From Desulfurococcaceae archaeon (GTDB lineage: Archaea; Thermoproteota; Thermoprotei_A; Sulfolobales; Desulfurococcaceae): a DNA stretch of 64,000 bases. Positions 57,064-64,000 of this stretch are shown here, piece after piece; positions within the stretch are counted from its first letter, which is position 1; every line of letters begins with the position of its first letter. The DNA lies in NCBI GenBank assembly GCA_028275705.1, contig JAPWUD010000001.1:1-64000 (forward strand), given 5' to 3'. The translations under genes were made by a program, and so were the position numbers. Below the pieces are notes generated by a model. The model saw only the letters and a program-made list of their open reading frames with translations, was not told the DNA's origin and made no database searches.

Positions 57064-57619
57064 AATATGTCTTGCAACCAGCAATGAACATAAACTACGA
57101 GAAGTTAGAGCGGTTGGAGGAGAATTCGGAGTAGTAGTTGAGCAATGCCCAGCACCCAAAGTAGAGATACAGAGTGAGTCAATAGAGGAAATAGTCTTAA
57201 AATCAGCTATGCTTGCCTACTTCTACCTAAATAAACCCGTACTCGTAGAAGACGCTGGCTTATATATAAATGCGCTAGGTGGATTTCCGGGACCATACAG
57301 TAGCTACGTATATAAAACCATTGGGATAAACGGCGTATTGAAGCTACTGAGAGATACCCCAGATCGAAGGGCTTGCTTCAAGTCAGCTGTCGCCTTAGTC
57401 CTAGGCGATGTATTGTTAACGGCTACTGGTGAAGTATGTGGATATATAGCCAACGAACCGCGGGGTACTAAGGGATTTGGCTTCGACCCAATATTCATAC
57501 CTGATGGAGAGACACGCACTTTTGGAGAAATGGAGTTAGAGGAGAAAAACAAGTATAGTCATAGAGCTATCGCAGTGAGGCGTGTCTTCCAGAAGCTACT
57601 ATCCCTACGTAGTTATTAG
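57056..57619 (+). CDS. XTP/dITP diphosphatase (HAM1/RdgB)
   Basis: 187 residues, clearing deaminated purine nucleotides. Motifs: ATSNEHKLREVRAV, then VEDAGLYINALGGFPGPYSS, and GTKGFGFDPIFIPDG with EKNKYSHRAIA. TTG start overlapping bud32, a pairing seen in other archaea. Confidence 0.94.
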   Translation: MLKICLATSNEHKLREVRAVGGEFGVVVEQCPAPKVEIQSESIEEIVLKSAMLAYFYLNKPVLVEDAGLYINALGGFPGPYSSYVYKTIGINGVLKLLRDTPDRRACFKSAVALVLGDVLLTATGEVCGYIANEPRGTKGFGFDPIFIPDGETRTFGEMELEEKNKYSHRAIAVRRVFQKLLSLRSY

Positions 57620-57669
57620 GTTTATAAGCTGGATTAAGTATCACAAGTGATAATGACTAGGTGCTTTCT

Positions 57670-58155
57670 ATGAATAAGAAGCGGGATAAGGGGCAATCCC
57701 ACTCAACTAGGCCGGCTAGAGCTGGGCCTCCGAGATGGCTAAAGCTAGACATGAGTCCGAGCGATATAGAGCTACTCGTAGTAGAGCTGGCTAAGAAGGG
57801 CTATTCACCCTCAATGATAGGTATTATACTTAGAGACCAGTTTGGAATACCACTCGTGAAGCAAATTATTGGGAAGAAAATCGAGCATATCCTTGAGAAA
57901 CACGGTATTAGAGTAGTTGTCCCAGAAGACGTCTTTAATTTAATGAAGAGAGCTGTAAACCTTAGGAGACACCTAGATGAACACCCTAAGGATATGCATA
58001 GTAAGCGTGGCTTGATAGAAATAGAGTCGAAAATACATAGACTCGTCAAATACTATAAGAGAATTGGAAAACTCCCAGCGGATTGGAAGTATGATCCCGA
58101 GACTGCAAAACTCATAGTCTCCACTGGTATATATAAATTCCAGGAGGCTGCATAG
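57670..58155 (+). CDS. rps15: Ribosomal protein uS15
   Basis: 161 residues. The archaeal N-terminal extension precedes [20 protein letters not shown], then [20 protein letters not shown], and the bacterial-type core [22 protein letters not shown] 57670 follows AGGTG by six bases; GTG 57661 is in frame. Confidence 0.96.
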   Translation: MNKKRDKGQSHSTRPARAGPPRWLKLDMSPSDIELLVVELAKKGYSPSMIGIILRDQFGIPLVKQIIGKKIEHILEKHGIRVVVPEDVFNLMKRAVNLRRHLDEHPKDMHSKRGLIEIESKIHRLVKYYKRIGKLPADWKYDPETAKLIVSTGIYKFQEAA

Positions 58156-58189
58156 CTTTTTGCCCTAGACCTCAGCCACTGGTGGTTTA

Positions 58190-59326
58190 TTGAGTGAAAA
58201 GGCATTAGCTGAGTTTATCGAGAAGTACCGGAGCCTCGTGATAATACCGGATACTTCGCTAGACTCACTACTATCAGCCTCAATAATGTATAAGAAGCTA
58301 CTAGAACACGGGTTAGATGTAAAAGTATCGATCAATCATAGAATAATCCTCGACTACCCCGACGACCCCGCAATATTATTAAATCTCCCAGGCTTAAACA
58401 GTAGTAAGCACTTATCAATTACTAGACTCGATGAAAGATCCTCTACAGCGGCAACAGTAGTCTCCATACTCGACAAGCTTGTAGGAGTGGATAAATGGGA
58501 TAAACTACTCGCAGTAATCGCCGGTCTCTACCACGGCCTCTACGATTTCAAAAATGGATTATTTCGAGGTATTGAAGACAAGTATGCTAAAGACCTTGTA
58601 AATGAAAAAATTCTAGTTGAAGTACCTGGCTTGCGGCTGTGGGGAGCTAGAAGACTCAGTCTACCGGCTTCACTCGCAAGGACTCTAATGCCCTTCATTC
58701 CGGGGCTAACGGGGAATCTTGATAAAGCAATAAAACTAGTCTCAGAGGTTTTCAAAGTACATGACGCTACTCAAGTAAGGGTGAAAGAGTTAAGAATCGA
58801 AGAGAACAAGGACTCGGTTTTACAGTTAATAAAGAACTTAGCGGAGATTGAGAGAGACCCCCATTTCGCCTTTAAGCTACTTGGAGACTTCTACATAAAT
58901 CTACAAGACCCCAGTGGAGTATTAGATGTTGAAGCCCAGGAGTTTATTGGAGCCCTTATAGTCTATAATAGCCTATGCCGCAAGTGCCCTGAAGACATCC
59001 TCGTGAGCACTATTGATAAGTCTATTTTCACCCAGATACTTACAATCTATGATGGCAGTATAGATGTAGTTGCACGTGAAATAGCTCAATCCATAGATGT
59101 AGTTAGACGTGGAGGAGTAGTTAGTGGATTATCTACTATAGAGCGCCCCGACGTACTTGTAGATATTCTTGCTTACATGGAGTGGCTTCCGAGAGATAGA
59201 GTTGTTAAATTAACTGGGGATAGCGGGGTTTACACTGTTCTCAGAGAATTGCTTCGAGTTGGTGTTAAACCTCTAGATGCTTATTCATCGTGTGGAGAGG
59301 ACCAGGTTTGCACAGTAAAGTCATAG
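58190..59326 (+). CDS. RecJ/Cdc45-like DHH-fold protein, probably inactive
   Basis: 378 residues. The fold is suggested by VIIPDTSLDSLLSASIMYKK, resembling DHH motif I with two Asp, but the DHH/DHHE triad is not visible where expected (SITRLDERSSTAAT). It resembles the catalytically dead RecJ-like/Cdc45 protein that binds GINS in crenarchaea. Position between S15 and Pcc1-S3ae agrees with that gene. TTG start after GGTGG. Confidence 0.8.
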   Translation: MSEKALAEFIEKYRSLVIIPDTSLDSLLSASIMYKKLLEHGLDVKVSINHRIILDYPDDPAILLNLPGLNSSKHLSITRLDERSSTAATVVSILDKLVGVDKWDKLLAVIAGLYHGLYDFKNGLFRGIEDKYAKDLVNEKILVEVPGLRLWGARRLSLPASLARTLMPFIPGLTGNLDKAIKLVSEVFKVHDATQVRVKELRIEENKDSVLQLIKNLAEIERDPHFAFKLLGDFYINLQDPSGVLDVEAQEFIGALIVYNSLCRKCPEDILVSTIDKSIFTQILTIYDGSIDVVAREIAQSIDVVRRGGVVSGLSTIERPDVLVDILAYMEWLPRDRVVKLTGDSGVYTVLRELLRVGVKPLDAYSSCGEDQVCTVKS

Positions 59327-59586
59327 GGGCATTAGAGTTAAAGTCTAGTGATTGCATTGTTTTGGAGTCGATTAAGAGATCACTAGCTCCCGACAATACT
59401 GTTACGCCAAGGGACATGTTCATTAGAGATGTATTTGAAAGAGCAAAAGACTCGTGTATTTATAAATTAGAAGTCGAGGTAGAAGGAGACCTTGCCCACG
59501 CGTTGAAGAGATCTTCATCGACAGTGAACGAAGTGCTTTTAATAATTAAGTCTATTCTACGGGCATATGAAGAACTCGAGAGATAA
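59308..59586 (+). CDS. pcc1: KEOPS subunit Pcc1
   Basis: About 92 residues. Matches Pcc1 in size and pattern: IKRSLAPDNTVTPRDMFIRD, then YKLEVEVEGDLAHALKRSSS and TVNEVLLIIKSILRAYEEL, the dimerisation helix. Its position between the RecJ-like gene and S3ae is standard. TTG 59308 follows GGAGAGGACC; GTG 59290 is in frame. With Kae1 and Bud32 it would make the KEOPS core; Cgi121 is not in the window. Confidence 0.9.
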   Translation: MHSKVIGALELKSSDCIVLESIKRSLAPDNTVTPRDMFIRDVFERAKDSCIYKLEVEVEGDLAHALKRSSSTVNEVLLIIKSILRAYEELER

Positions 59587-59684
59587 GCATTTATGGTTCG
59601 TGAAGCAATATGTTTTTAAAGGATTATCCTTTTTAAGTGATTAGTGGTTTAACATAGGTGTACTATAAGAGGTGCTTAATTAGC

Positions 59685-60329
59685 GTGGCATCGCGCCCAG
59701 TAGTGAAAGATAAGTGGAAGATGAAGAAGTGGTATGATGTAGTGGCTCCAGAGTCTTTCGGAGGTATTAGTCTAGGTACTATACCCTCAGACGATCCAGA
59801 TAAACTCATTGGGAGAGTCCTAGAGACTACTATGTATGATTTAACAGGGGACATTACACAAGTTCATGTAAAACTATACTTCCAAATAGTCAAGGTGGAA
59901 GGGGATAAGGCATATACTAGGTTTAAAGGACATGAGCTAGCAAGAGACTACATGAAGAGCTTAGTGAGGAGGAAGAGTAGTAAAATACAGGGTATTTACA
60001 ATATTCAGACGAAGGATGGATACATTCTAAGAATAACTGTTGTCGCCTTGACAAGTTATAGGTGTAAGACAAGCCAGAAGAAAGCTATTAGTAGAATTAT
60101 GAGAGAATACGTATATCAAAAAGCATCAGAGTTGAACTTCAATGACCTCGTACAGGAAATACTAAAAGGAACTATTTCAAACGAGATAGCGGAGAGAGCG
60201 AGAAAGATCTATCCTATAAGGAGAGTGGAAGTCTACAAAACAAAACTACTTATGATACCATCACCTGAAGGACCTAAACCTGCAGTCGTAATTTCTCCAA
60301 TACAATTAAAGAAGTCTATTGTAAAGTAG
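59685..60329 (+). CDS. rps3ae: Ribosomal protein eS1 (S3ae)
   Basis: About 214 residues. Starts ASRPVVKDKWKMKKWYDVV, then PESFGGISLGTIPSDDPD, VHVKLYFQIVKVEGDKAYTR and RRVEVYKTKLLMIPSPEG. GTG 59685 gives the family start and follows GAGGTG; the longer frame to GTG 59658 is less likely. A TATA-like gtttttaaagg lies about 75 nt upstream. Confidence 0.95.
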   Translation: MASRPVVKDKWKMKKWYDVVAPESFGGISLGTIPSDDPDKLIGRVLETTMYDLTGDITQVHVKLYFQIVKVEGDKAYTRFKGHELARDYMKSLVRRKSSKIQGIYNIQTKDGYILRITVVALTSYRCKTSQKKAISRIMREYVYQKASELNFNDLVQEILKGTISNEIAERARKIYPIRRVEVYKTKLLMIPSPEGPKPAVVISPIQLKKSIVK

Positions 60330-60340
60330 CACTAGTACTT

Positions 60341-60384
60341 TTTACAACTGTAAGCCTCGCCTTTCAAGGCGGGGAGGAGGTCAG
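60341..60384 (+). repeat. Palindromic IS200/IS605-type end, copy 2
   Basis: tttacaactgtaagcctcgc, then ctttcaaggcggggagg, then aggtcag: the same element as 25358-25314 on the minus strand, with about five differences including one indel. The stem CCTCGCCTT/AAGGCGGGG is kept. It lies 12 nt after the S3ae stop, in the same orientation to the preceding gene as copy 1. Confidence 0.5.
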
Positions 60385-60454
60385 TCCTCTCACGTAGAAA
60401 TAATTAATTGCTTTGTATTTAATAAAATTGTATTTGATGAAAATGGTGGATGCA

Positions 60455-61702
60455 TTGGTAAAGGCTATTGTACTTGCCGCTGGTGAGGGAACGCGCCTTA
60501 GACCAATCACGGAGAGTAGGCCTAAATCCATGATCCCTATTTTATGCCGGCCAATAATTGATTGGCATTTGGGTAATTTACTTAAAGCAGGAGTTGAAGA
60601 AGTCTACGTTGTTGTCGGCCACATGAAGGAGCATGTTGTAAAGTACATTGAGAGTAGAGGATATAGTGGAGTGAAAATAGTTGATCAGGGGGAGCTGCGG
60701 GGAACGGGGGACGCTATTATCAAGGCTAGTGAAAGAATTGGTTATGGAGAAGATGTCTTAGTTGTATACGCAGACATCTTCCTCGAAGAATGGGGCATTT
60801 ACAGGAGACTCGTGGAGGAATCCGGCTACTTTATAGTCGGGGTGGAAGTCCCCAAACCGGAGGATTATGGAGTCATCTACGTTAAGGATCAATACCTGTA
60901 TAGGGTAGTGGAGAAGCCCCAAAAGCCAGAGTCAAACCTCGTTAATGCAGGCATATATAAGTTAAATACAGGCGACATATTGGAGAATAGGGATTTACCA
61001 GTTAGCCCAAGAGGGGAGATCGAGGCAACGGACTTAGTTACTAAGATAGCTTCTCGTAGGGCAGTTAGGGTCTTAGCTTATGGGAAGAAGTGGGTGGATG
61101 TAGGTAAACCCTGGCATGTAATAGATGTAAATAAAGTAGCTCTTGACAGTATTAGCGGTGAAGTTAGAGGCGAGGTCAAAGACCCTGTATACATTAAAAA
61201 CAAGAGTAGAGTCTACATTGGTGAGAATAGCACAATATATCCATTCACTACAATAGAGGGCCCAGTGTACATTGGAGAAAGAGTAGAGGTGGGTCCCAAT
61301 GCATACATAAGACCATACAGTGTTATATGTAGTGGATCAAAAATAGGGTTTTCAGTAGAGGTAAAAGAGAGCGTTCTCTTCGAGAATGTTCATGCACACC
61401 ACTTAGCATACATAGGGGATAGCGTTATATGTGAAAACGTAAATCTAGGTGCTGGTACAGTACTTGCAAATCTAAGACATGACAATGCCACAGTGAAAAT
61501 GACTATTAAAGGAGTGAGAGAAGATACTGGTAGGTTAAAACTCGGCGCAATAATAGGAGCAGGCGTCAAGACAGGTGTAAACGTCTCAATTATGCCGGGG
61601 GTTAAAATAGGGTCAAATACCTGGATACTGCCAGGAGTTGTTGTCTATAGAGATGTACCGAGTAATAGTATATATCCCCCAAGAGAGAAAATAGTATATT
61701 GA
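60455..61702 (+). CDS. Bifunctional sugar-1-phosphate nucleotidylyltransferase/acetyltransferase
   Basis: About 415 residues. The N-terminal nucleotidylyltransferase has VKAIVLAAGEGTRLRPITES, then PKSMIPI and Asp-containing VVYADIF. From about residue 255 there are left-handed beta-helix hexapeptide repeats (VYIGERVEVGPNAYIRP, LGAGTVLANLRHDN), as in archaeal GlmU-like enzymes such as the Sulfolobus ST0452 type. It probably makes UDP-GlcNAc or a related sugar for glycans. TTG 60455 has GGTGG four bases before it; ATGs at 60437 and 60443 are in frame. Confidence 0.9.
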   Translation: MVKAIVLAAGEGTRLRPITESRPKSMIPILCRPIIDWHLGNLLKAGVEEVYVVVGHMKEHVVKYIESRGYSGVKIVDQGELRGTGDAIIKASERIGYGEDVLVVYADIFLEEWGIYRRLVEESGYFIVGVEVPKPEDYGVIYVKDQYLYRVVEKPQKPESNLVNAGIYKLNTGDILENRDLPVSPRGEIEATDLVTKIASRRAVRVLAYGKKWVDVGKPWHVIDVNKVALDSISGEVRGEVKDPVYIKNKSRVYIGENSTIYPFTTIEGPVYIGERVEVGPNAYIRPYSVICSGSKIGFSVEVKESVLFENVHAHHLAYIGDSVICENVNLGAGTVLANLRHDNATVKMTIKGVREDTGRLKLGAIIGAGVKTGVNVSIMPGVKIGSNTWILPGVVVYRDVPSNSIYPPREKIVY

Positions 61703-61712
61703 GTGACGAAGA

Positions 61713-62102
61713 ATGAGCTCTGAATACGATGTAGAGGATTTTAAGAAGAAGTATCCACGATTAGCAGATGAACTACTACGGGGTAAAACTAAGCACTTAA
61801 AGCTTAAAGTTGAGTTAATAGACCCGTGGAGGGGCTATGTCCCCACAGTTGTTGACTATATTAGAAGGTGTAAGAGTATTGAGGAAGCTAATGAAGTCTT
61901 AGACTACCTAGTTAAGAGAAGTGAATTAACCATTGAGGAAGCAGAGAAATATAGAGAGACATTGAGAAACGGGGGTATTGAGGCCTTTGGGGGGAGAAAG
62001 GAGGATAACTACTACTATAAAGAAGCTAGGAGGTTCTGGAGTAGAATTAGGAGAGAGCAGATTAAGAGCGAATTAGAGCCAGGCGAGGAAGAACCTACTT
62101 AG
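61713..62102 (+). CDS. DUF2095-family protein
   Basis: 129 residues, highly charged and helical: YDVEDFKKKYPRLADELLRG, then DPWRGYVPTVVDYIRRCKSI and RRFWSRIRREQIKSELEPG. Matches the archaeal DUF2095 family by its N-terminal pattern; function unknown. It follows the nucleotidylyltransferase by ten bases and ends overlapping ychF by eight. Confidence 0.7.
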   Translation: MSSEYDVEDFKKKYPRLADELLRGKTKHLKLKVELIDPWRGYVPTVVDYIRRCKSIEEANEVLDYLVKRSELTIEEAEKYRETLRNGGIEAFGGRKEDNYYYKEARRFWSRIRREQIKSELEPGEEEPT

Positions 62103-63327
62103 ACTTTGCGGCAACTATTTTAACTACATCATTGTCTTCGAGTATGTGGGATTCTCCTACTCGTCGTTTCAACTTTGCGTCGATCGCATATAGAAAGCTC
62201 TTCCCGAGATCCGTGTGCACCATATACGCTAGTTCTCTAGCCGTGGTTCCTTTCTCGACAATATAGGCGTCTGGCAGTATGTTCCCGTAGTGATCAGTGT
62301 ATTTGTTTTCATCTTCAACGGGGTATACGGTGATCATGTGGAGTTTCTCAAATACTGCTTTCCTCAGTAGTTCTTGAACCCCTGTAGAGCCGTAAACTCT
62401 CAATACGTTTTTATCAATGAGCTCTAGTGCTTTCAATTGCTCACTTGTAATACTCCTTGCTATTAATCGAAACTCCTTGTCACCAGGTAGGTAGTCTATA
62501 ACCCCTGATTGACTAGCCTTCCTTAGTATTAATTCAGCGAGAGCACTTACGGGGACTACGTTCTCCACACCGAATCTCTCTATTAGCTCCTTAATGTAAT
62601 CCCTCGACTCGGGGTAGTCTGCTTTATTAGCAGCTATTAGTATGGGTTTTGAAGCCTCTCTTAACTTAACTGCGAATTCATCGACATCGCTCTGACTCCA
62701 TAAACGCGGGTCTTTGTTCTCCAACCCCGCTGCCTTAATTGCTTCAATAACGTTTCTCTTCTTAATGCTGAGGCCTGTTAAGTTCTGGTAGATTACTTCT
62801 AGGGGGTTTTGACTAGTTGCAATAGCTCTTGATATTTTACTACTCCACACTCTCTGAACAACGCTCTTAAACCACTCATCAATCTCTCTTCTAATTAACT
62901 CTGCCTCTTCAACGGGGTTGTATGTACCTGGTTTGCCTTTATTCCCCTCGAGGTCTGTTGAACCAGAGGCGTCCACCACGTGTATTAATACATCTGCTTG
63001 CCTCAAGTCATCCATGAACTTATTTCCAAGACCTCTACCCTGGCTAGCTCCCGGTATTAAGCCAGCTACATCGATTACTTTAACTGGGATAAATCTGTCT
63101 CCTCGGGTGCAGAAGCCGCTTCTTGGATTGCACCCTGATAGTCCGAGCTCTACGTGGACGCACTTCTTCCTTAAGTATGCTACTCCCACGTTTGGCTCTA
63201 TGGTGGTGAACGGGTGATCGGCTATTTTAACCGGGATCATGGTTAAGGCAGCGAAAAGTGTTGACTTCCCTACATTTGTTTTTCCAACAACTCCAATTAT
63301 TTTCTCTGGTGGGGGCATTTCGAGCAT
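62095..63327 (-). CDS. ychF: Translation-associated ATPase/GTPase YchF (Ola1)
   Basis: 410 residues of the Obg-related YchF family. G1 [17 protein letters not shown]3-like [18 protein letters not shown]4 AANKAD, a coiled-coil insertion and a C-terminal TGS domain (about 325-410, [20 protein letters not shown]). Ends VKIVAAKSK. It binds ribosomes. ATG 63327 or 63318. It shares a promoter region with the divergent eL15 gene. Confidence 0.95.
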   Translation of the reverse strand: MLEMPPPEKIIGVVGKTNVGKSTLFAALTMIPVKIADHPFTTIEPNVGVAYLRKKCVHVELGLSGCNPRSGFCTRGDRFIPVKVIDVAGLIPGASQGRGLGNKFMDDLRQADVLIHVVDASGSTDLEGNKGKPGTYNPVEEAELIRREIDEWFKSVVQRVWSSKISRAIATSQNPLEVIYQNLTGLSIKKRNVIEAIKAAGLENKDPRLWSQSDVDEFAVKLREASKPILIAANKADYPESRDYIKELIERFGVENVVPVSALAELILRKASQSGVIDYLPGDKEFRLIARSITSEQLKALELIDKNVLRVYGSTGVQELLRKAVFEKLHMITVYPVEDENKYTDHYGNILPDAYIVEKGTTARELAYMVHTDLGKSFLYAIDAKLKRRVGESHILEDNDVVKIVAAKSK

Positions 63328-63350
63328 CCAGGTTATATAAACCCCTAGAT

Positions 63351-63361
63351 TTCTATTTAAG
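63351..63361. promoter_or_regulatory. Shared TATA box between ychF and L15e
   Basis: ttctatttaag is nearly symmetric around TTTAAA. Its centre is 27-30 nt from both the minus-strand ATG 63327 and the plus-strand GTG 63384, matching leaderless starts on both sides. Confidence 0.45.
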
Positions 63362-63383
63362 TAGGTTTGGTATGGTGTTTACA

Positions 63384-64000
63384 GTGGCTAAGAGCATGTA
63401 TCACTATTTAGCGGAGACATGGCGGGAAATATATGGAGGAGACATTAAACCACTACTTAGAGAGAGGTTAATTCAGTGGAGGCGTCAACCAAGCATTGTG
63501 AGAGTTGATAAACCAACAAGACTAGATAGAGCTAGAGCGCTAGGTTATAAGGCTAAAACGGGATTCATTGTTGTGAGAGTAAGAGTGCGTAAGGGAGGGC
63601 AGAGGAAGCCAAGGCCGAGGACGGGTAGAAGACCAAAGAGAATGGGTATATATGGGTATGCGCCGGCGAAGAGCCTAAAGCTTATAGCCGAGGAGAGAGC
63701 TGCTAGAAAGTATAGAAACATGGAGGTTCTAAATAGCTACTACGTAGGCGAAGACGGTAAATACAAGTGGTTTGAGGTAATACTAGTTGATAGAAGCCAT
63801 CCATCTATCTGCAGAGACCCCGAGATAAACTGGATCTGTGAACCCCAAAATAGAGGTAGAGCATTTAGGGCTTTAACGAGTGCTGGGAAGAAAATGAGGG
63901 GGTTGAGGAAGAGCAGGGGGTTGAGGGGGACTATATACTACAAGTGGAAGAGGAAGCAGAGGGAGAGAGAGTTGAGGAAACGCCATGAGGCTAGTAGAGG
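63384..64000 (+). CDS. rpl15e: Ribosomal protein eL15 (L15e), cut by the window end
   Basis: 205 codons are visible. Family motifs: [19 protein letters not shown], then [40 protein letters not shown] and [22 protein letters not shown] 63384 follows GGTG by six bases; ATG 63372 is in frame. The basic C-terminus ([18 protein letters not shown]) is still open at 64000, so only a few residues should be missing. Confidence 0.95.
   Translation, partial: MAKSMYHYLAETWREIYGGDIKPLLRERLIQWRRQPSIVRVDKPTRLDRARALGYKAKTGFIVVRVRVRKGGQRKPRPRTGRRPKRMGIYGYAPAKSLKLIAEERAARKYRNMEVLNSYYVGEDGKYKWFEVILVDRSHPSICRDPEINWICEPQNRGRAFRALTSAGKKMRGLRKSRGLRGTIYYKWKRKQRERELRKRHEASR

Overview
The window is a stretch of chromosome from a hyperthermophilic crenarchaeon, most likely of the Desulfurococcales type. 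This rests on several things read in the sequence: archaeal TFB, Orc1/Cdc6 and aIF2gamma; a single unsplit RpoB beside split RpoA1/RpoA2; a TFB zinc ribbon with the crenarchaeal C-x2-D...C-x2-T pattern; three tRNA genes that all carry 14-15 nt introns after position 37; and very frequent TTG and GTG starts behind GGTG-type ribosome binding sites. I cannot name the genus. Nearly all of the DNA is ordinary, densely packed core genome with no prophage, CRISPR array or large island.

Layout. 1-5.7 kb: end of a radical SAM gene, a decayed repeat element (copy A, 219-626), a small winged-helix gene, a HAD hydrolase, a box C/D sRNA gene, a Cys-rich unknown, a TatD-type hydrolase, an HTH/coiled-coil protein and CTP synthase. 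5.7-13.4 kb: phosphoribosyltransferase, KaiC-like ATPase, Cdc48/VAT, tRNA acetyltransferase TmcA, Sua5 and a second box C/D sRNA. 13.5-20.6 kb: Cys-rich protein, tRNA-splicing endonuclease (no normal start codon), a DUF47/PhoU-like protein, a B12/radical SAM protein, an AbrB-like gene pair, repeat copy B (17615-17938), glycyl-tRNA synthetase and an unknown. 20.6-27.3 kb: agmatinase-like enzyme, Rpo12, aIF1, TFB, tRNA-Gln, GTP-type PEP carboxykinase, DUF99 protein, Orc1/Cdc6, tRNA-Ala.

27.4-46 kb is the great transcription/translation block: rpoH-rpoB-rpoA1-rpoA2-L30e-nusA-like-S12-S7, EF-1A, S10, tRNA-Ser, then S13-S4-S11-rpoD-L18e-L13-S9-rpoN-S2, followed by MEMO, type 2 IPP isomerase and a DUF2118 protein. 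46-64 kb: GluRS, L7Ae, S28e, L24e, aIF5B, S6e, aIF2gamma, a PIN protein, Rpo7, Spt4, dephospho-CoA kinase, S24e, S27ae, Kae1, Bud32, ITPase, S15, a RecJ/Cdc45-like protein, Pcc1, S3ae, a sugar-phosphate nucleotidylyltransferase, a DUF2095 protein, YchF and the start of L15e.

The genes work together as an information-processing core: seven RNA polymerase subunits plus Spt4, NusA-like and TFB; four initiation factors and EF-1A; about 20 ribosomal proteins; and most of the t6A tRNA modification pathway (Sua5, Kae1, Bud32, Pcc1). The non-routine signals are a two-copy structured repeat with a TnpB-like tail, two box C/D sRNAs with exact 12-nt guides, two copies of an IS200/IS605-type palindrome behind genes, and endA without a canonical start codon.
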